Source of the DNA: Candidatus Eisenbergiella intestinipullorum
GTDB lineage: Bacteria; Bacillota; Clostridia; Lachnospirales; Lachnospiraceae
DNA length: 33,712 bases
Assembly: GCA_019119815.1 (NCBI GenBank)
Contig: DWWH01000076.1
Location: 1-33,712 of the forward strand
Reading direction: 5' to 3'
Below the pieces are notes generated by a model. It did no database searches. It was not told where the DNA came from and saw only the letters and a list, made by a program, of their open reading frames with translations. Made by a program: the position numbers and the translations under genes. Of the stretch, positions 7,075-14,644 are shown piece after piece. The stretch's first letter is position 1; each line of letters opens with the position of its first letter.

Positions 7075-8994
7075 TTAATCCAGCTCCAGCGCGCCGGTAT
7101 ACAGCTGATAGTAGGTGCCCTTGAGCTTGATCAGATCGTCATGGGTGCCGCGCTCGATGATGCGTCCATGGTCGAGAACCATGATGGCGTCGGCGTTCTG
7201 CACCGTCGACAGACGATGGGCGATGACAAAGGTGGTGCGTCCGTGCATCAGGGCGTCCATACCGCGCTGGACGATGGCTTCCGTATGGGTATCGATGGAG
7301 CTGGTAGCCTCATCCAGGATCATGACGGGCGGGTCTGCCACGGCCGCGCGGGCGATGGCAATCAACTGCCTCTGGCCCTGGCTCAGGTTCGCGCCGTTTC
7401 CGGTCAGCATGGTGTTGTAGCCGTCCGGCAGGCGGCGGATGAAGTCGTCCGCTCCCGCCAGCCTTGCGGCGCCGATGCAGTCGGCGTCAGGCGCGTCCAG
7501 ATTGCCGTAGCGGATGTTCTCCATGACGGTGCCGGTGAACAGGTTGGTATCCTGCAGCACGATGCCCAGGCTTCGGCGCAGGTCCGCCTTTTTGATCTTG
7601 TTGATGTTGATGCCGTCGTAGCGGATCTTGCCGTCCGCGATGTCGTAGAACCGGTTGATCAGGTTGGTGATGGTCGTCTTGCCCGCGCCGGTGGAGCCCA
7701 CGAAGGCCACCTTCTGTCCCGGCTTGGCGTAGAGGGAAATATCATGCAGCACGATCTTTTCCGGAACGTAGCCGAAGTCCACGTCGAAGAAGCGGACATC
7801 GCCCTGCAGGCGGGTATAGGTAACGGTTCCGTCGTGATGGGGATGCTTCCAGGCCCAGATGTTGGTGCGCTCGCTGCATTCCTCCAGGGTTCCGTCCGCC
7901 TTTTCTTTCGCGTTGACCAGAGTGACATAGCCCTCGTCCGTTTCCGGCTCTTCATCCAGCAGGGCGAAGATACGGTGGGTACCTGCAAGACCCATGACCA
8001 CCATGTTGACCTGGTTGGAAACCTGGCCGATGGCGCCTGCGAACTGCTTGGTCATGTTCAGGAAGGGAACCACGATGCTGATGCTGAGCGCCATGCCGGA
8101 GATGCTCAGGTTGGGAGCGCCGGCCAGCAGCAGGCTTCCGCCTACCAGGGCCACGATCACGTACATGACGTTTCCGATGTTTCCGAGAAGGGGCATCAGG
8201 ATGTTGGCGTAGCGGTTGGCCTTTTCGGAATTCTCAAACAGCTCGTCGTTTACCTTGTCAAAATCGGCCTTGGCTCTGTCCTCATGGCAGAAAACCTTGA
8301 TGACCTTCTGGCCGTTCATCATTTCCTCCACGAAGCCCTCGGTGCGGGCGATGGAAATCTGCTGTTGCAGGAAATAGCGGGAGGAATGGCCGCTGACGTA
8401 ACGGGTGACCAGGGTCATGATGACCACGCCGCAGATCACCACCAGAGCCAGCCAGATGCTGTAGTAGAGCATGATGCAGAAAACGCTGATGAGGGTTACT
8501 GCGGAAATCATCAGCTGCGGCAGGCTCTGGCTGATCATCTGACGCAGGGTGTCAATATCATTGGTGTAGAAGCTCATGATATCGCCGTGATTGTGCGTAT
8601 CAAAGTAGCGGATGGGCAGATCCTGCATGTGGTCGAACATTTTCTTACGGAGCTTGGCCAGCGTGCCCTGTGTGATGATGGCCATCAGCTGGGTGTAGGC
8701 CACGTTCGCCAGAAGGCTGATGCCGTACAGGGTGAGCAGAAGGGCCAGCAGCGTGAAAATGGTTCCGGAAGCGGAGGCCCAGTCGCCGCTCTCAAAGGTG
8801 TCCTCCACGACGGCGATGGCGTTCTGCATGAACACAGAGGGAATGGAGCTCACGACTGCGTTGATGAGAATGCAGACCAGGGTGATCGGAAGAAGCACCG
8901 GGTAAAAGCTGAATACGGTGCGGATCAGGCGGGGAAGAACGCCTTTGGGAGCGCGTCTGCCGCGTGCGGTGGATTCGGTCGAATTATTTGCCAT
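7075..8994 (-). CDS. ABC exporter half-transporter with canonical ATPase site
   Basis: A 639-residue membrane ATPase: an N-terminal type IV (exporter) six-helix domain (about residues 25-330) and a C-terminal nucleotide-binding domain (about 400-635). The ATPase motifs are all canonical: Walker A GSTGAGKTT, signature LSQGQRQ, Walker B VMILDEATS with the catalytic Glu, and the switch His in AHRLSTVQNAD. A 50-residue linker with ECSERTNIWAWKHPHHDG separates the two domains. The start is ATG 8994, six bases after AGGAGGTG; the GTG at 9003 lies inside that site. The start overlaps the end of the upstream half-transporter gene by 11 bases, pointing to coupled translation of a heterodimer (LmrCD, BmrCD and TM287/288 type). 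These export drugs, lipids or peptides; the substrate is unknown. Confidence 0.93.
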   Translation of the reverse strand: MANNSTESTARGRRAPKGVLPRLIRTVFSFYPVLLPITLVCILINAVVSSIPSVFMQNAIAVVEDTFESGDWASASGTIFTLLALLLTLYGISLLANVAYTQLMAIITQGTLAKLRKKMFDHMQDLPIRYFDTHNHGDIMSFYTNDIDTLRQMISQSLPQLMISAVTLISVFCIMLYYSIWLALVVICGVVIMTLVTRYVSGHSSRYFLQQQISIARTEGFVEEMMNGQKVIKVFCHEDRAKADFDKVNDELFENSEKANRYANILMPLLGNIGNVMYVIVALVGGSLLLAGAPNLSISGMALSISIVVPFLNMTKQFAGAIGQVSNQVNMVVMGLAGTHRIFALLDEEPETDEGYVTLVNAKEKADGTLEECSERTNIWAWKHPHHDGTVTYTRLQGDVRFFDVDFGYVPEKIVLHDISLYAKPGQKVAFVGSTGAGKTTITNLINRFYDIADGKIRYDGININKIKKADLRRSLGIVLQDTNLFTGTVMENIRYGNLDAPDADCIGAARLAGADDFIRRLPDGYNTMLTGNGANLSQGQRQLIAIARAAVADPPVMILDEATSSIDTHTEAIVQRGMDALMHGRTTFVIAHRLSTVQNADAIMVLDHGRIIERGTHDDLIKLKGTYYQLYTGALELD

Positions 8995-10732
8995 CCTTAT
9001 CACCTCCTACTCGATTCTGGGATGTATACAGATCGCGGTAAACCTCATTGGTGGCAAGCAGCTCCTCGTGGGTGCCGATGGCGCTGATGCGTCCGCCCTT
9101 CATCAGAATGATGCGGTCGGCATCCTGTACGCTGGCCACACGCTGCGCGATGATGATCTTGGTGGTCTCCGGAATGAATTCCCGGAAGCCCTTGCGGATC
9201 AGAGCGTCGGTACGGGTATCCACCGCGCTGGTGGAATCGTCCAGAATGAGGATTTTGGGCTTTTTCAGAAGGGCGCGCGCGATACACAGACGCTGCTTCT
9301 GACCGCCGGAAACGTTGGTACCTCCCTGCTCGATCCAGGTGTCATACTTGTTCGGGAACTGCTGGATGAATTCATCGGCCTGGGCCAGACGGCAGGCCTC
9401 CTCCATCTCGGCGTCCGTGGCGTTGGGATTGCCCCAGCGCAGGTTGTCTTTAATGGTGCCGGAGAACAGCACGTTTTTCTGAAGGACTACGGCAACCTGA
9501 TTGCGCAGGGCCTCCAGATCGTATTTCCGCACGTCTGCGCCGCCCACCTTTACGCTGCCCTCCGTCACGTCGTACAGACGGGGAATCAGCTGGATCAGCG
9601 AGGACTTGGAGGAGCCGGTGCCGCCCAGGATACCGATGACCTCACCGGACTTAATGTGCAGATCAATATCGGCCAGAGCCATGCGGTCGGCCTTTTTGGA
9701 GTATTTGAAGCTTACATTGTCAAAATCGACGGAGCCGTCCTTCACTTCGGTCAGGCCGCCCTCCGGGCTCTTCAGCGTGCTTTCCTCGCTCAGGACCTCA
9801 ACGATACGCTCGGCGGATTCGGAAGACATGGTGATCATGCCGAATACCATGGAGAGCATCATCAGGCTCATCAGGATCTGGAAGCTGTAGGTCAGCATGG
9901 AGGACATCTGTCCCACGTTCAGATCCAGGCCCCGGCTGGTGATGACGGTGTAGGAGCCGTAGGACATGACGAAGGCCATTCCCGCATATACGCAGATCTG
10001 CATCATCGGGCTGTTGATGGCCATGATGCGTTCCGCCTTCGTGAAATCCTTCTGAACGTTTTCCGCGGCCGCGCCGAATTTCTTCTTTTCATAGTCCTCA
10101 CGCACATAGGACTTGACCACGCGCATGGCCTGGATGTTTTCCTGCACCGAATCGTTCAGCGCATCGTACTTGCGGAAAACCTTACGGAACAGCGGGGTGG
10201 CCGAGCGGATCACGAAGAACAGGCCGATGCCCAGAAGCGGGATGGTGAACAGAAAGATCACGGCCAGCCGTCCGCCCATGATGAAGCCCATCGCAAAGGA
10301 GAAGATGAGCATCAGCGGGCAGCGGATGGCGATACGGATGATCATCATGTAGGCCATCTGCACGTTGGTGATGTCGGTGGTCAGCCTTGTGACCAGACTG
10401 GATACCAGGAACCGGTCGATGTTTTCAAAGGAATATCCCTGGATCTTGTAAAACATGTCTCTGCGCAGGTTCCGCGCAAAGCCTGCGGATGCGGTGGCAC
10501 AGGTTGCGCCCGCCGCGCCTCCGAAGATCAGCGAGATGACCGACATGACGATCAGGACGGCTCCGTACTGAGCGATGACGCTCATGGAGCAGCCGGCCTG
10601 CATCTGGCTGACCAGGTTGGCAATGATAAACGGAATGATACATTCCATGATAACCTCTACCGTTACCAGCAGAGGGGTCAGGATCGAAGCCTTCTTATAT
10701 TCACGGATGCTTCGTGCCAGGACTTTGATCAT
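8984..10732 (-). CDS. ABC exporter half-transporter with degenerate ATPase site
   Basis: The partner subunit, 582 residues, with a six-helix exporter domain (about 1-310) and a nucleotide-binding domain (about 340-575). Walker A is GGTGSSKSS and the signature is VSGGQKQR. Walker B ends in ILILDDSTS, with Asp replacing the catalytic Glu, and the switch histidine is Gln (IIIAQRVASVQ). This pair of changes marks the degenerate-site subunit of heterodimeric exporters such as TM287 or LmrC, so it should function only with the protein encoded at 7075-8994. Start ATG 10732 is preceded by AAAGGAGGT; the in-frame TTG at 10741 abuts that site and is less likely. It lies 33 bases after the marR-type gene in one operon. 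Confidence 0.94.
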   Translation of the reverse strand: MIKVLARSIREYKKASILTPLLVTVEVIMECIIPFIIANLVSQMQAGCSMSVIAQYGAVLIVMSVISLIFGGAAGATCATASAGFARNLRRDMFYKIQGYSFENIDRFLVSSLVTRLTTDITNVQMAYMMIIRIAIRCPLMLIFSFAMGFIMGGRLAVIFLFTIPLLGIGLFFVIRSATPLFRKVFRKYDALNDSVQENIQAMRVVKSYVREDYEKKKFGAAAENVQKDFTKAERIMAINSPMMQICVYAGMAFVMSYGSYTVITSRGLDLNVGQMSSMLTYSFQILMSLMMLSMVFGMITMSSESAERIVEVLSEESTLKSPEGGLTEVKDGSVDFDNVSFKYSKKADRMALADIDLHIKSGEVIGILGGTGSSKSSLIQLIPRLYDVTEGSVKVGGADVRKYDLEALRNQVAVVLQKNVLFSGTIKDNLRWGNPNATDAEMEEACRLAQADEFIQQFPNKYDTWIEQGGTNVSGGQKQRLCIARALLKKPKILILDDSTSAVDTRTDALIRKGFREFIPETTKIIIAQRVASVQDADRIILMKGGRISAIGTHEELLATNEVYRDLYTSQNRVGGDKDGK

Positions 10733-10765
10733 TGGTGACAAACCTCCTTTTTCATGAATTCCTTC

Positions 10766-11254
10766 CTAAACCTGTTGAAGCGGTGCATCGGGAGAGGGAC
10801 TGTCGGAACAGCCGCAGGTTTCCCGGTCCCAGTCGTCCAGGTTGCGCAGCATCTGTGCCGCCATTTCCCGGAACAGAAGAATCTGGCCGGCGGAAAGACC
10901 GCGCGTGAGCCGGCGGTCGGTCTCCTTCAGGCATTCGCCCACCTGGGCGGTCAGCTCAAATGCCTTCCGGGTGGGAACCAGGCTTTTCAGCCGGGCATCG
11001 CTTTCCACGCTTTCCCGGATGATGATGCCGTTCTTTTCCAGAAGCTGCAGAATTCCCGTCGCAGTCGAACGACTCAGGCCGAACGCGCTTTCGACGTCTC
11101 GCTGGAAAACCGGCCCTTCCTTCGAGTGGGCCAGGATGTAATAGATCACCCGGCTCTGTACTCCGGTGATGCCGAGATACTGGAAAGCCGCGTCAAGACG
11201 CGCCTTAACCTTATGCGACAGCAGGTTGATCCATGCGCCGCAGTCCTTTTCCAC
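10766..11254 (-). CDS. MarR-family transcriptional regulator
   Basis: A 162-residue DNA-binding repressor of the MarR type. The winged-helix core is visible: a helix 2 region with GVQSRVIYYILAHSKEGPVF, the recognition part QRDVESAFGLSRSTATGILQ and the wing LEKNGIIIRESVESDARLKS. The start is set at GTG 11254, six bases after AAAGGAGGG (11261-11269); the upstream in-frame ATG at 11284 would place that ribosome site inside the coding region and is not credible. First gene of an operon with the two ABC half-transporters. By family precedent it probably represses its own operon and is released by a ligand or exported compound. An unusual Cys-Gly-Cys sits near the C-terminus (ETCGCSDS). Confidence 0.9.
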   Translation of the reverse strand: MEKDCGAWINLLSHKVKARLDAAFQYLGITGVQSRVIYYILAHSKEGPVFQRDVESAFGLSRSTATGILQLLEKNGIIIRESVESDARLKSLVPTRKAFELTAQVGECLKETDRRLTRGLSAGQILLFREMAAQMLRNLDDWDRETCGCSDSPSPDAPLQQV

Positions 11255-11280
11255 TTCAATCCCTCCTTTCGGGTGAAAAT

Positions 11281-11294
11281 ACAATTTATATTGT
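11281..11294. promoter_or_regulatory. Candidate MarR operator palindrome
   Basis: ACAATTTATATTGT is a palindrome (ACAAT and ATTGT half-sites, 4-bp centre) between the operon promoter and the marR start. AT-rich palindromes of this size are typical MarR sites; the assignment is inferred. Confidence 0.5.
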
Positions 11295-11309
11295 TAGGAC
11301 ACGAACGAT

Positions 11310-11339
11310 ATAATAGCGCAGGACAGGGGAGGATGTCAA
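11310..11339 (-). promoter_or_regulatory. Sigma-A promoter of the marR-ABC operon
   Basis: Read on the minus strand: TTGACA (11339-11334), an 18-bp spacer and TATTAT (11315-11310). The expected start of transcription is just upstream of the palindrome at 11281-11294. Confidence 0.72.
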
Positions 11340-11344
11340 GAGAA

Positions 11345-11397
11345 AAAAGCGGTTCCTTAACAGGTTCTTTAGCTGGTTAAGTGTCCGGACCGCTTTT
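11345..11397. terminator. Hairpin between the divergent marR and pfkA promoters
   Basis: AAAAGCGGT (11345-11353) pairs with ACCGCTTTT (11389-11397), extended by CC/GG past a bulged T, and encloses TTAACAGG/CTGGTTAA. A T-run is present only in the minus direction. No known transcript ends here, so it may be an insulator or protein site. Confidence 0.4.
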
Positions 11398-11421
11398 CCG
11401 GAATTCTTTACAAGAAAATGA

Positions 11422-11450
11422 TTGAAAAGGGGGTGTTGATAGATTAAAAT
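11422..11450 (+). promoter_or_regulatory. Sigma-A promoter of pfkA
   Basis: TTGAAA (11422-11427), 17 bp and TAAAAT (11445-11450) leave a leader of about 50 nt. A second TTGACA at 11467 has no usable -10 box before the ribosome site. Confidence 0.6.
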
Positions 11451-11509
11451 AAACACAGAGTATGAATTGACATTGGTTTTGAAACTTCGATAGACGGGAG
11501 GAAGGACGT

Positions 11510-12484
11510 ATGGCGAAGGCGATTAAGACGATAGGAATCCTGACGAGCGGCGGCGACGCGCCGGGCATGAACGCGGCGATCCGTGCCGTGACGAGAAAGG
11601 CGCTTGCCAACGGCGTGAAGGTGAAGGGCATCAAGAGAGGCTATCAGGGCCTTTTAAATGAAGAAATCGTGGACATGCAGGCAAGAAGCGTTTCCGACAT
11701 CATCCAGAGAGGCGGGACCATCCTGGGAACGGCCCGCTGCATGGAATTCAAGACGGAGGAAGGACAGCAGAAGGGCGCGGAGATCTGCAGAAAGCACGGA
11801 ATCGACGGTCTGGTGGTCATCGGCGGAGACGGCTCCTACATGGGCGCGCGGGCGCTTTCCCGGCACGGGATCAATACGGTCGGACTTCCCGGAACCATCG
11901 ATCTGGATATTGCCTGCACGGACTATACCATCGGATTCGATACGGCCGTCAACACCGCCATGCAGGCCATCGATAAGGTAAGGGATACCTCCTCCTCCCA
12001 TGAGCGCTGCAGCATCATTGAGGTTATGGGAAGAAACGCGGGCTACATCGCCCTCTGGTGCGGCGTCGCCAACGGCGCGGAGGATATTCTCCTTCCTGAA
12101 AAATATGATTATAATGAACAGAACATCATCAACAACATCATCAGCAACAGAAAGCGGGGCAAGACCCATCATCTGATCATCAACGCAGAAGGAATCGGCC
12201 ATTCCACCTCCATGGCGAGACGGATCGAGGCGGCTACGGGCGTGGAGACCAGGGCGACCATTCTGGGTTACATGCAGAGGGGCGGAAGCCCGACCTGTAA
12301 GGACCGCTACTACGCTTCCATCATGGGTTGCCTGGCGGCGGATATTCTCTGCGAAGGGAAGACCAACCGGGTGATCGGCTACCGGGGCGGCAAATTCATC
12401 GACTTTGATATTGAGGAAGCGCTGGCGATGCAGAAGGATATTCCGGAATACGAGTACCGGATCAGCAAGCTGCTCGCTCTCTAA
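11510..12484 (+). CDS. pfkA: ATP-dependent 6-phosphofructokinase
   Basis: Glycolytic enzyme phosphorylating fructose 6-phosphate to the 1,6-bisphosphate; 324 residues, the usual length of the bacterial tetrameric type. Motifs in order: GILTSGGDAPGMNAAIR (9-25), the ATP loop GGDGSYMGA (105-113), PGTIDLDI with catalytic Asp131 (127-134), DTSSSHERCSIIEVMGR and the sugar-phosphate site LGYMQRGGSPTCKDR. Gly108 at the position of E. coli Gly104 indicates ATP rather than pyrophosphate use (pyrophosphate enzymes have Asp there). The residue between the two catalytic-loop aspartates is Leu rather than the common Asn. Start ATG 11510 follows GGGAGGAAGGA. A terminator follows at 12531. Confidence 0.97.
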   Translation: MAKAIKTIGILTSGGDAPGMNAAIRAVTRKALANGVKVKGIKRGYQGLLNEEIVDMQARSVSDIIQRGGTILGTARCMEFKTEEGQQKGAEICRKHGIDGLVVIGGDGSYMGARALSRHGINTVGLPGTIDLDIACTDYTIGFDTAVNTAMQAIDKVRDTSSSHERCSIIEVMGRNAGYIALWCGVANGAEDILLPEKYDYNEQNIINNIISNRKRGKTHHLIINAEGIGHSTSMARRIEAATGVETRATILGYMQRGGSPTCKDRYYASIMGCLAADILCEGKTNRVIGYRGGKFIDFDIEEALAMQKDIPEYEYRISKLLAL

Positions 12485-12530
12485 TCATTAATAATATAAT
12501 AATAAGGAAAGACAACCGCATCGGCGGAAG

Positions 12531-12565
12531 GAAAAAGCGGCGCGCGCAGCGTGCCGTTTTTCTTT
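12531..12565 (+). terminator. Intrinsic terminator after pfkA
   Basis: GAAAAAGCGGC (12531-12541) pairs with GCCGTTTTTC (12553-12562), one bulged G, ending in a T-rich tract. It lies just before the pseudoknot element at 12569. Confidence 0.8.
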
Positions 12566-12568
12566 CCC

Positions 12569-12640
12569 CGGCTGTCTGTGCCGGAACGTCACGGGCAGCC
12601 GCAGGCGGCAGGCTTCGGCCGTTTACGTTCCGGAACGGAG
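12569..12640 (+). promoter_or_regulatory. Candidate pseudoknot leader RNA, copy 2
   Basis: A 12-bp stem (CGGCTGTCTGTG 12569-12580 with CACGGGCAGCCG 12590-12601, two U-G pairs) closes the loop CCGGAACGT (12581-12589). The whole loop is complementary to ACGTTCCGG at 12625-12633, directly before the ACGGAG ribosome site. Compared with copy 1 (2081-2177), loop base 6 is A instead of G and its partner is U instead of C, and the hairpin stem differs at several positions while staying paired. From the end of the pairing site to the start codon is 13 nt in both copies if ATG 12647 is used. A small hairpin (CGGC/GCCG, about 12606-12621) replaces the inner hairpin of copy 1. Confidence 0.65.
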
Positions 12641-12646
12641 TATATG

Positions 12647-13456
12647 ATGATCACATCCCTGTCAAACAGCAGAGTGAAAAATGTAACGGCCCTGAACAGA
12701 AAGGCGAAGGAGAGAAAGAGCCAGGGAAAATACGTTGTGGAAGGCGTCCGGATGTTTCTGGAGGCTCCGCAGGAGGAGATCGAAGAGGTCTACCTATCCG
12801 AGGGATTCGCAAAGGGCTGCGGAAGGGACCGGCAGGAAAATCCTTACGCCGCTTCCTGCCTGAAAAAGCTGGAGGGGCTGTCATATGAAACGGTTTCGGA
12901 TGAGGTTTTTGCCCGGATGTCGGATACACAGGCGCCCCAGGGAGTCCTCTGTGTGATGCGGTGCAGAAGCTGTTCGGAAGCGGACCTTTTTTCGGGAGAA
13001 TCCCCTCTTCTCATGGTGCTGGAGGACATCCAGGATCCGGGCAATCTGGGGACCATTCTGCGGACGGCGGAAGGAGCGGGCGTTCAGGGGGTCCTGATGA
13101 GTGCGGGCTGCGCGGACATCTACAATCCGAAGACGATCCGCTCCACCATGGGAAGCATCTACCGGGTGCCCTTTTTAGGCGTCCCCTCTCTGAGGGAAGC
13201 GGCGGCGCGCATGAAGGAGAGGGGGATCCGCCTCTATGCGGCGCATCTGCAGGGCTCCGTGGTATACACGGAACCGGATTATACGCAGGCGTCCGCCTTT
13301 CTGATCGGAAATGAGGGAAACGGGCTTAAGCCGGAAACGGCGGCTCTGGCGGACGGACGCATCCGGATTCCCATGGCGGGCCGTGTAGAGTCTCTGAATG
13401 CGGCGATGGCGTCCGGAATCCTCATGTATGAGGCGGCAAGACAGAGACGGGGCTGA
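12647..13456 (+). CDS. SpoU/TrmH-family rRNA 2'-O-methyltransferase
   Basis: A 269-residue AdoMet-dependent RNA ribose methylase with the trefoil-knot (SPOUT) fold. The N-terminal substrate-binding domain begins SLSNSRVKNVTALNRKAK and KYVVEGVRMFLEA. Catalytic motifs are QDPGNLGTILRTA (motif 1, 129-141), LIGNEGNGL (motif 2, 219-227) and IPMAGRVESLNAA (motif 3, 241-253). It resembles 23S rRNA guanosine methylases and TsnR-like proteins; the exact target base is unknown. Start: ATG 12647 is preferred over ATG 12644 because it is six bases after ACGGAG and keeps the same spacing to the pseudoknot as the DUF89 gene. The ATG at 12551 would run through the pfkA terminator and leader RNA. proC follows after 19 bases. 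Confidence 0.9.
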   Translation: MITSLSNSRVKNVTALNRKAKERKSQGKYVVEGVRMFLEAPQEEIEEVYLSEGFAKGCGRDRQENPYAASCLKKLEGLSYETVSDEVFARMSDTQAPQGVLCVMRCRSCSEADLFSGESPLLMVLEDIQDPGNLGTILRTAEGAGVQGVLMSAGCADIYNPKTIRSTMGSIYRVPFLGVPSLREAAARMKERGIRLYAAHLQGSVVYTEPDYTQASAFLIGNEGNGLKPETAALADGRIRIPMAGRVESLNAAMASGILMYEAARQRRG

Positions 13457-13475
13457 CAAAGGAAAAGGAGGAGCT

Positions 13476-14291
13476 ATGAGCGAAAAGAAAACAATCGGTT
13501 TCATCGGACTGGGAAATATGGCATCGGCCATGATCGGCGGCATGCTGAGGCAGAAGCTGGTGGAGCCGGGAAATATCCTGGGAAATGCGAAGACGGAAAA
13601 GACGAGACAAAGGGCGCAGGAGGAATGGGGGATCACGATCCTGGCGGACAATGCTGCGGTGGCACGGGCGGCGGACATCGTGGTGCTGGCGGTCAAGCCT
13701 CAGTTTTTTGAGGAAGTGATCGGAGAGCTGAAAGGACTGAAAGAAGAGGCCTGGCAGCAGAAGCTTCTGATCAGCCTCGCGCCGGGAAAATCCATGGCCT
13801 GGTTTGAGGAACGCTTCGGCTTTCCGGTTCCCATGATCCGCTGCATGCCCAATACGCCGGCCCTGGTGGGAGAAGGCTGTACCGGCATGTGCGCTTCCTC
13901 TGCGGTGCCGGAGGAGCTGATCTCTCAGGTGAAGCGGCTGACGGACAGCTTCGGCAGGACGGTCATGGTCCCGGAGCGGCTGATGGACGTGGTGGGGGCG
14001 GTGAGCGGAAGCTCTCCTGCCTTTGTGTTTCTCTTCATCGAGGCGCTGGCGGACGGCGCAGTGGCGGAAGGCATGCCGCGGGCGCAGGCTTATGAGCTTG
14101 CGGCTCAGGCTGTTCTGGGAAGCGCCAGAATGGTCCTGGAGACGGGAAAACATCCGGGCGAGCTGAAGGACATGGTCTGTTCTCCCGGAGGGACCACCAT
14201 CCAGGGGATCCGCACTCTGGAGGAAAGAGGCTTCCGTGCGGCGGCAATGGACGCCGTGGCCGCCTGTCTGGAGAAATCCGGAAAGCTGTGA
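13476..14291 (+). CDS. proC: Pyrroline-5-carboxylate reductase
   Basis: Last step of proline synthesis, reducing pyrroline-5-carboxylate with NAD(P)H; 271 residues, normal length. The Rossmann dinucleotide site is GFIGLGNMASAMIGGML at the N-terminus; the substrate region has MPNTPALVGEGC; the C-terminal helical dimer domain has GSSPAFVFLFIEALADG and the family signature running from PGELKDMVCSPGGTT to IRTLEERGFR. Start ATG 13476 follows AAGGAGGAG. It is 19 bases after the rRNA methylase stop, so the two are probably co-transcribed, and a strong terminator follows at 14358. Confidence 0.96.
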   Translation: MSEKKTIGFIGLGNMASAMIGGMLRQKLVEPGNILGNAKTEKTRQRAQEEWGITILADNAAVARAADIVVLAVKPQFFEEVIGELKGLKEEAWQQKLLISLAPGKSMAWFEERFGFPVPMIRCMPNTPALVGEGCTGMCASSAVPEELISQVKRLTDSFGRTVMVPERLMDVVGAVSGSSPAFVFLFIEALADGAVAEGMPRAQAYELAAQAVLGSARMVLETGKHPGELKDMVCSPGGTTIQGIRTLEERGFRAAAMDAVAACLEKSGKL

Positions 14292-14357
14292 TGGTTAAAA
14301 ATATTACGAAAATTGTAATATATTAATAAAAAGAGCAGATACTGTAAAAGGAAAATG

Positions 14358-14397
14358 CCTTTTCTGTAAAAAATATAAACAGAAAAGGTATTTTTTA
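14358..14397 (+). terminator. Intrinsic terminator after proC
   Basis: A 10-bp perfect stem CCTTTTCTGT/ACAGAAAAGG (14358-14367, 14379-14388) is followed by TATTTTTT. A weaker AT-rich hairpin (ATATTAC/GTAATAT) precedes it near 14300. The rest of the 353-base gap to the next gene holds no convincing gene, only the promoter and leader hairpins listed next. Confidence 0.82.
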
Positions 14398-14541
14398 TTC
14401 GTTAAACCGAAAAAAATGAGGATATATCCGGGGATGAATGCGGTATATCTCACAGGGAAGGAGGTCTGGAAGGAGGAGATGCCAAGCCTCCAATGCCCGG
14501 AAAATGGAATAAAACGGCGAAAATCCGGGATGGAATAAGGG

Positions 14542-14570
14542 TTGACAAAGCGTGCGGATGCTGTTATGAT
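14542..14570 (+). promoter_or_regulatory. Sigma-A promoter of the first cell-wall hydrolase
   Basis: TTGACA (14542-14547), 17 bp and TATGAT (14565-14570): a near-consensus vegetative promoter rather than an obvious sporulation one. Confidence 0.8.
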
Positions 14571-14580
14571 AGCAATCGTA

Positions 14581-14629
14581 ACATTTGTTAATAATTTTGT
14601 AACAAATGTGAAGAATTCCGTAAAACGGA
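14581..14629 (+). promoter_or_regulatory. 5' leader hairpins of the first cell-wall hydrolase
   Basis: ACATTTGTTA/TAACAAATGT (14581-14590, 14600-14609; 10 bp perfect) lies at the predicted 5' end of the transcript, followed by TTCCG/CGGAA (about 14615-14629) just before the ribosome site. Such 5' stem-loops often stabilise mRNA; the role is inferred. Confidence 0.5.
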
Positions 14630-14644
14630 AAGATGGAGGTTGCT

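Noticed and set aside
7141..10738. Long plus-strand frames (648 and 606 codons) opposite the two ABC genes
   Set aside because: Antisense shadows of clear ABC exporters; composition (Asp/His/Gly/Val-rich) is that of complementary-strand artefacts.
11467..11500. TTGACA at 11467 as the pfkA promoter
   Set aside because: Its -10 position would fall next to the ribosome site, leaving no room for a transcribed leader; the TTGAAA/TAAAAT pair at 11422-11450 fits better.
14416..14538. 40-codon plus-strand frame before the first hydrolase promoter
   Set aside because: The first ATG lacks a ribosome site and the internal ATG at 14479 is only two bases from its AGGAGG; no family resemblance.
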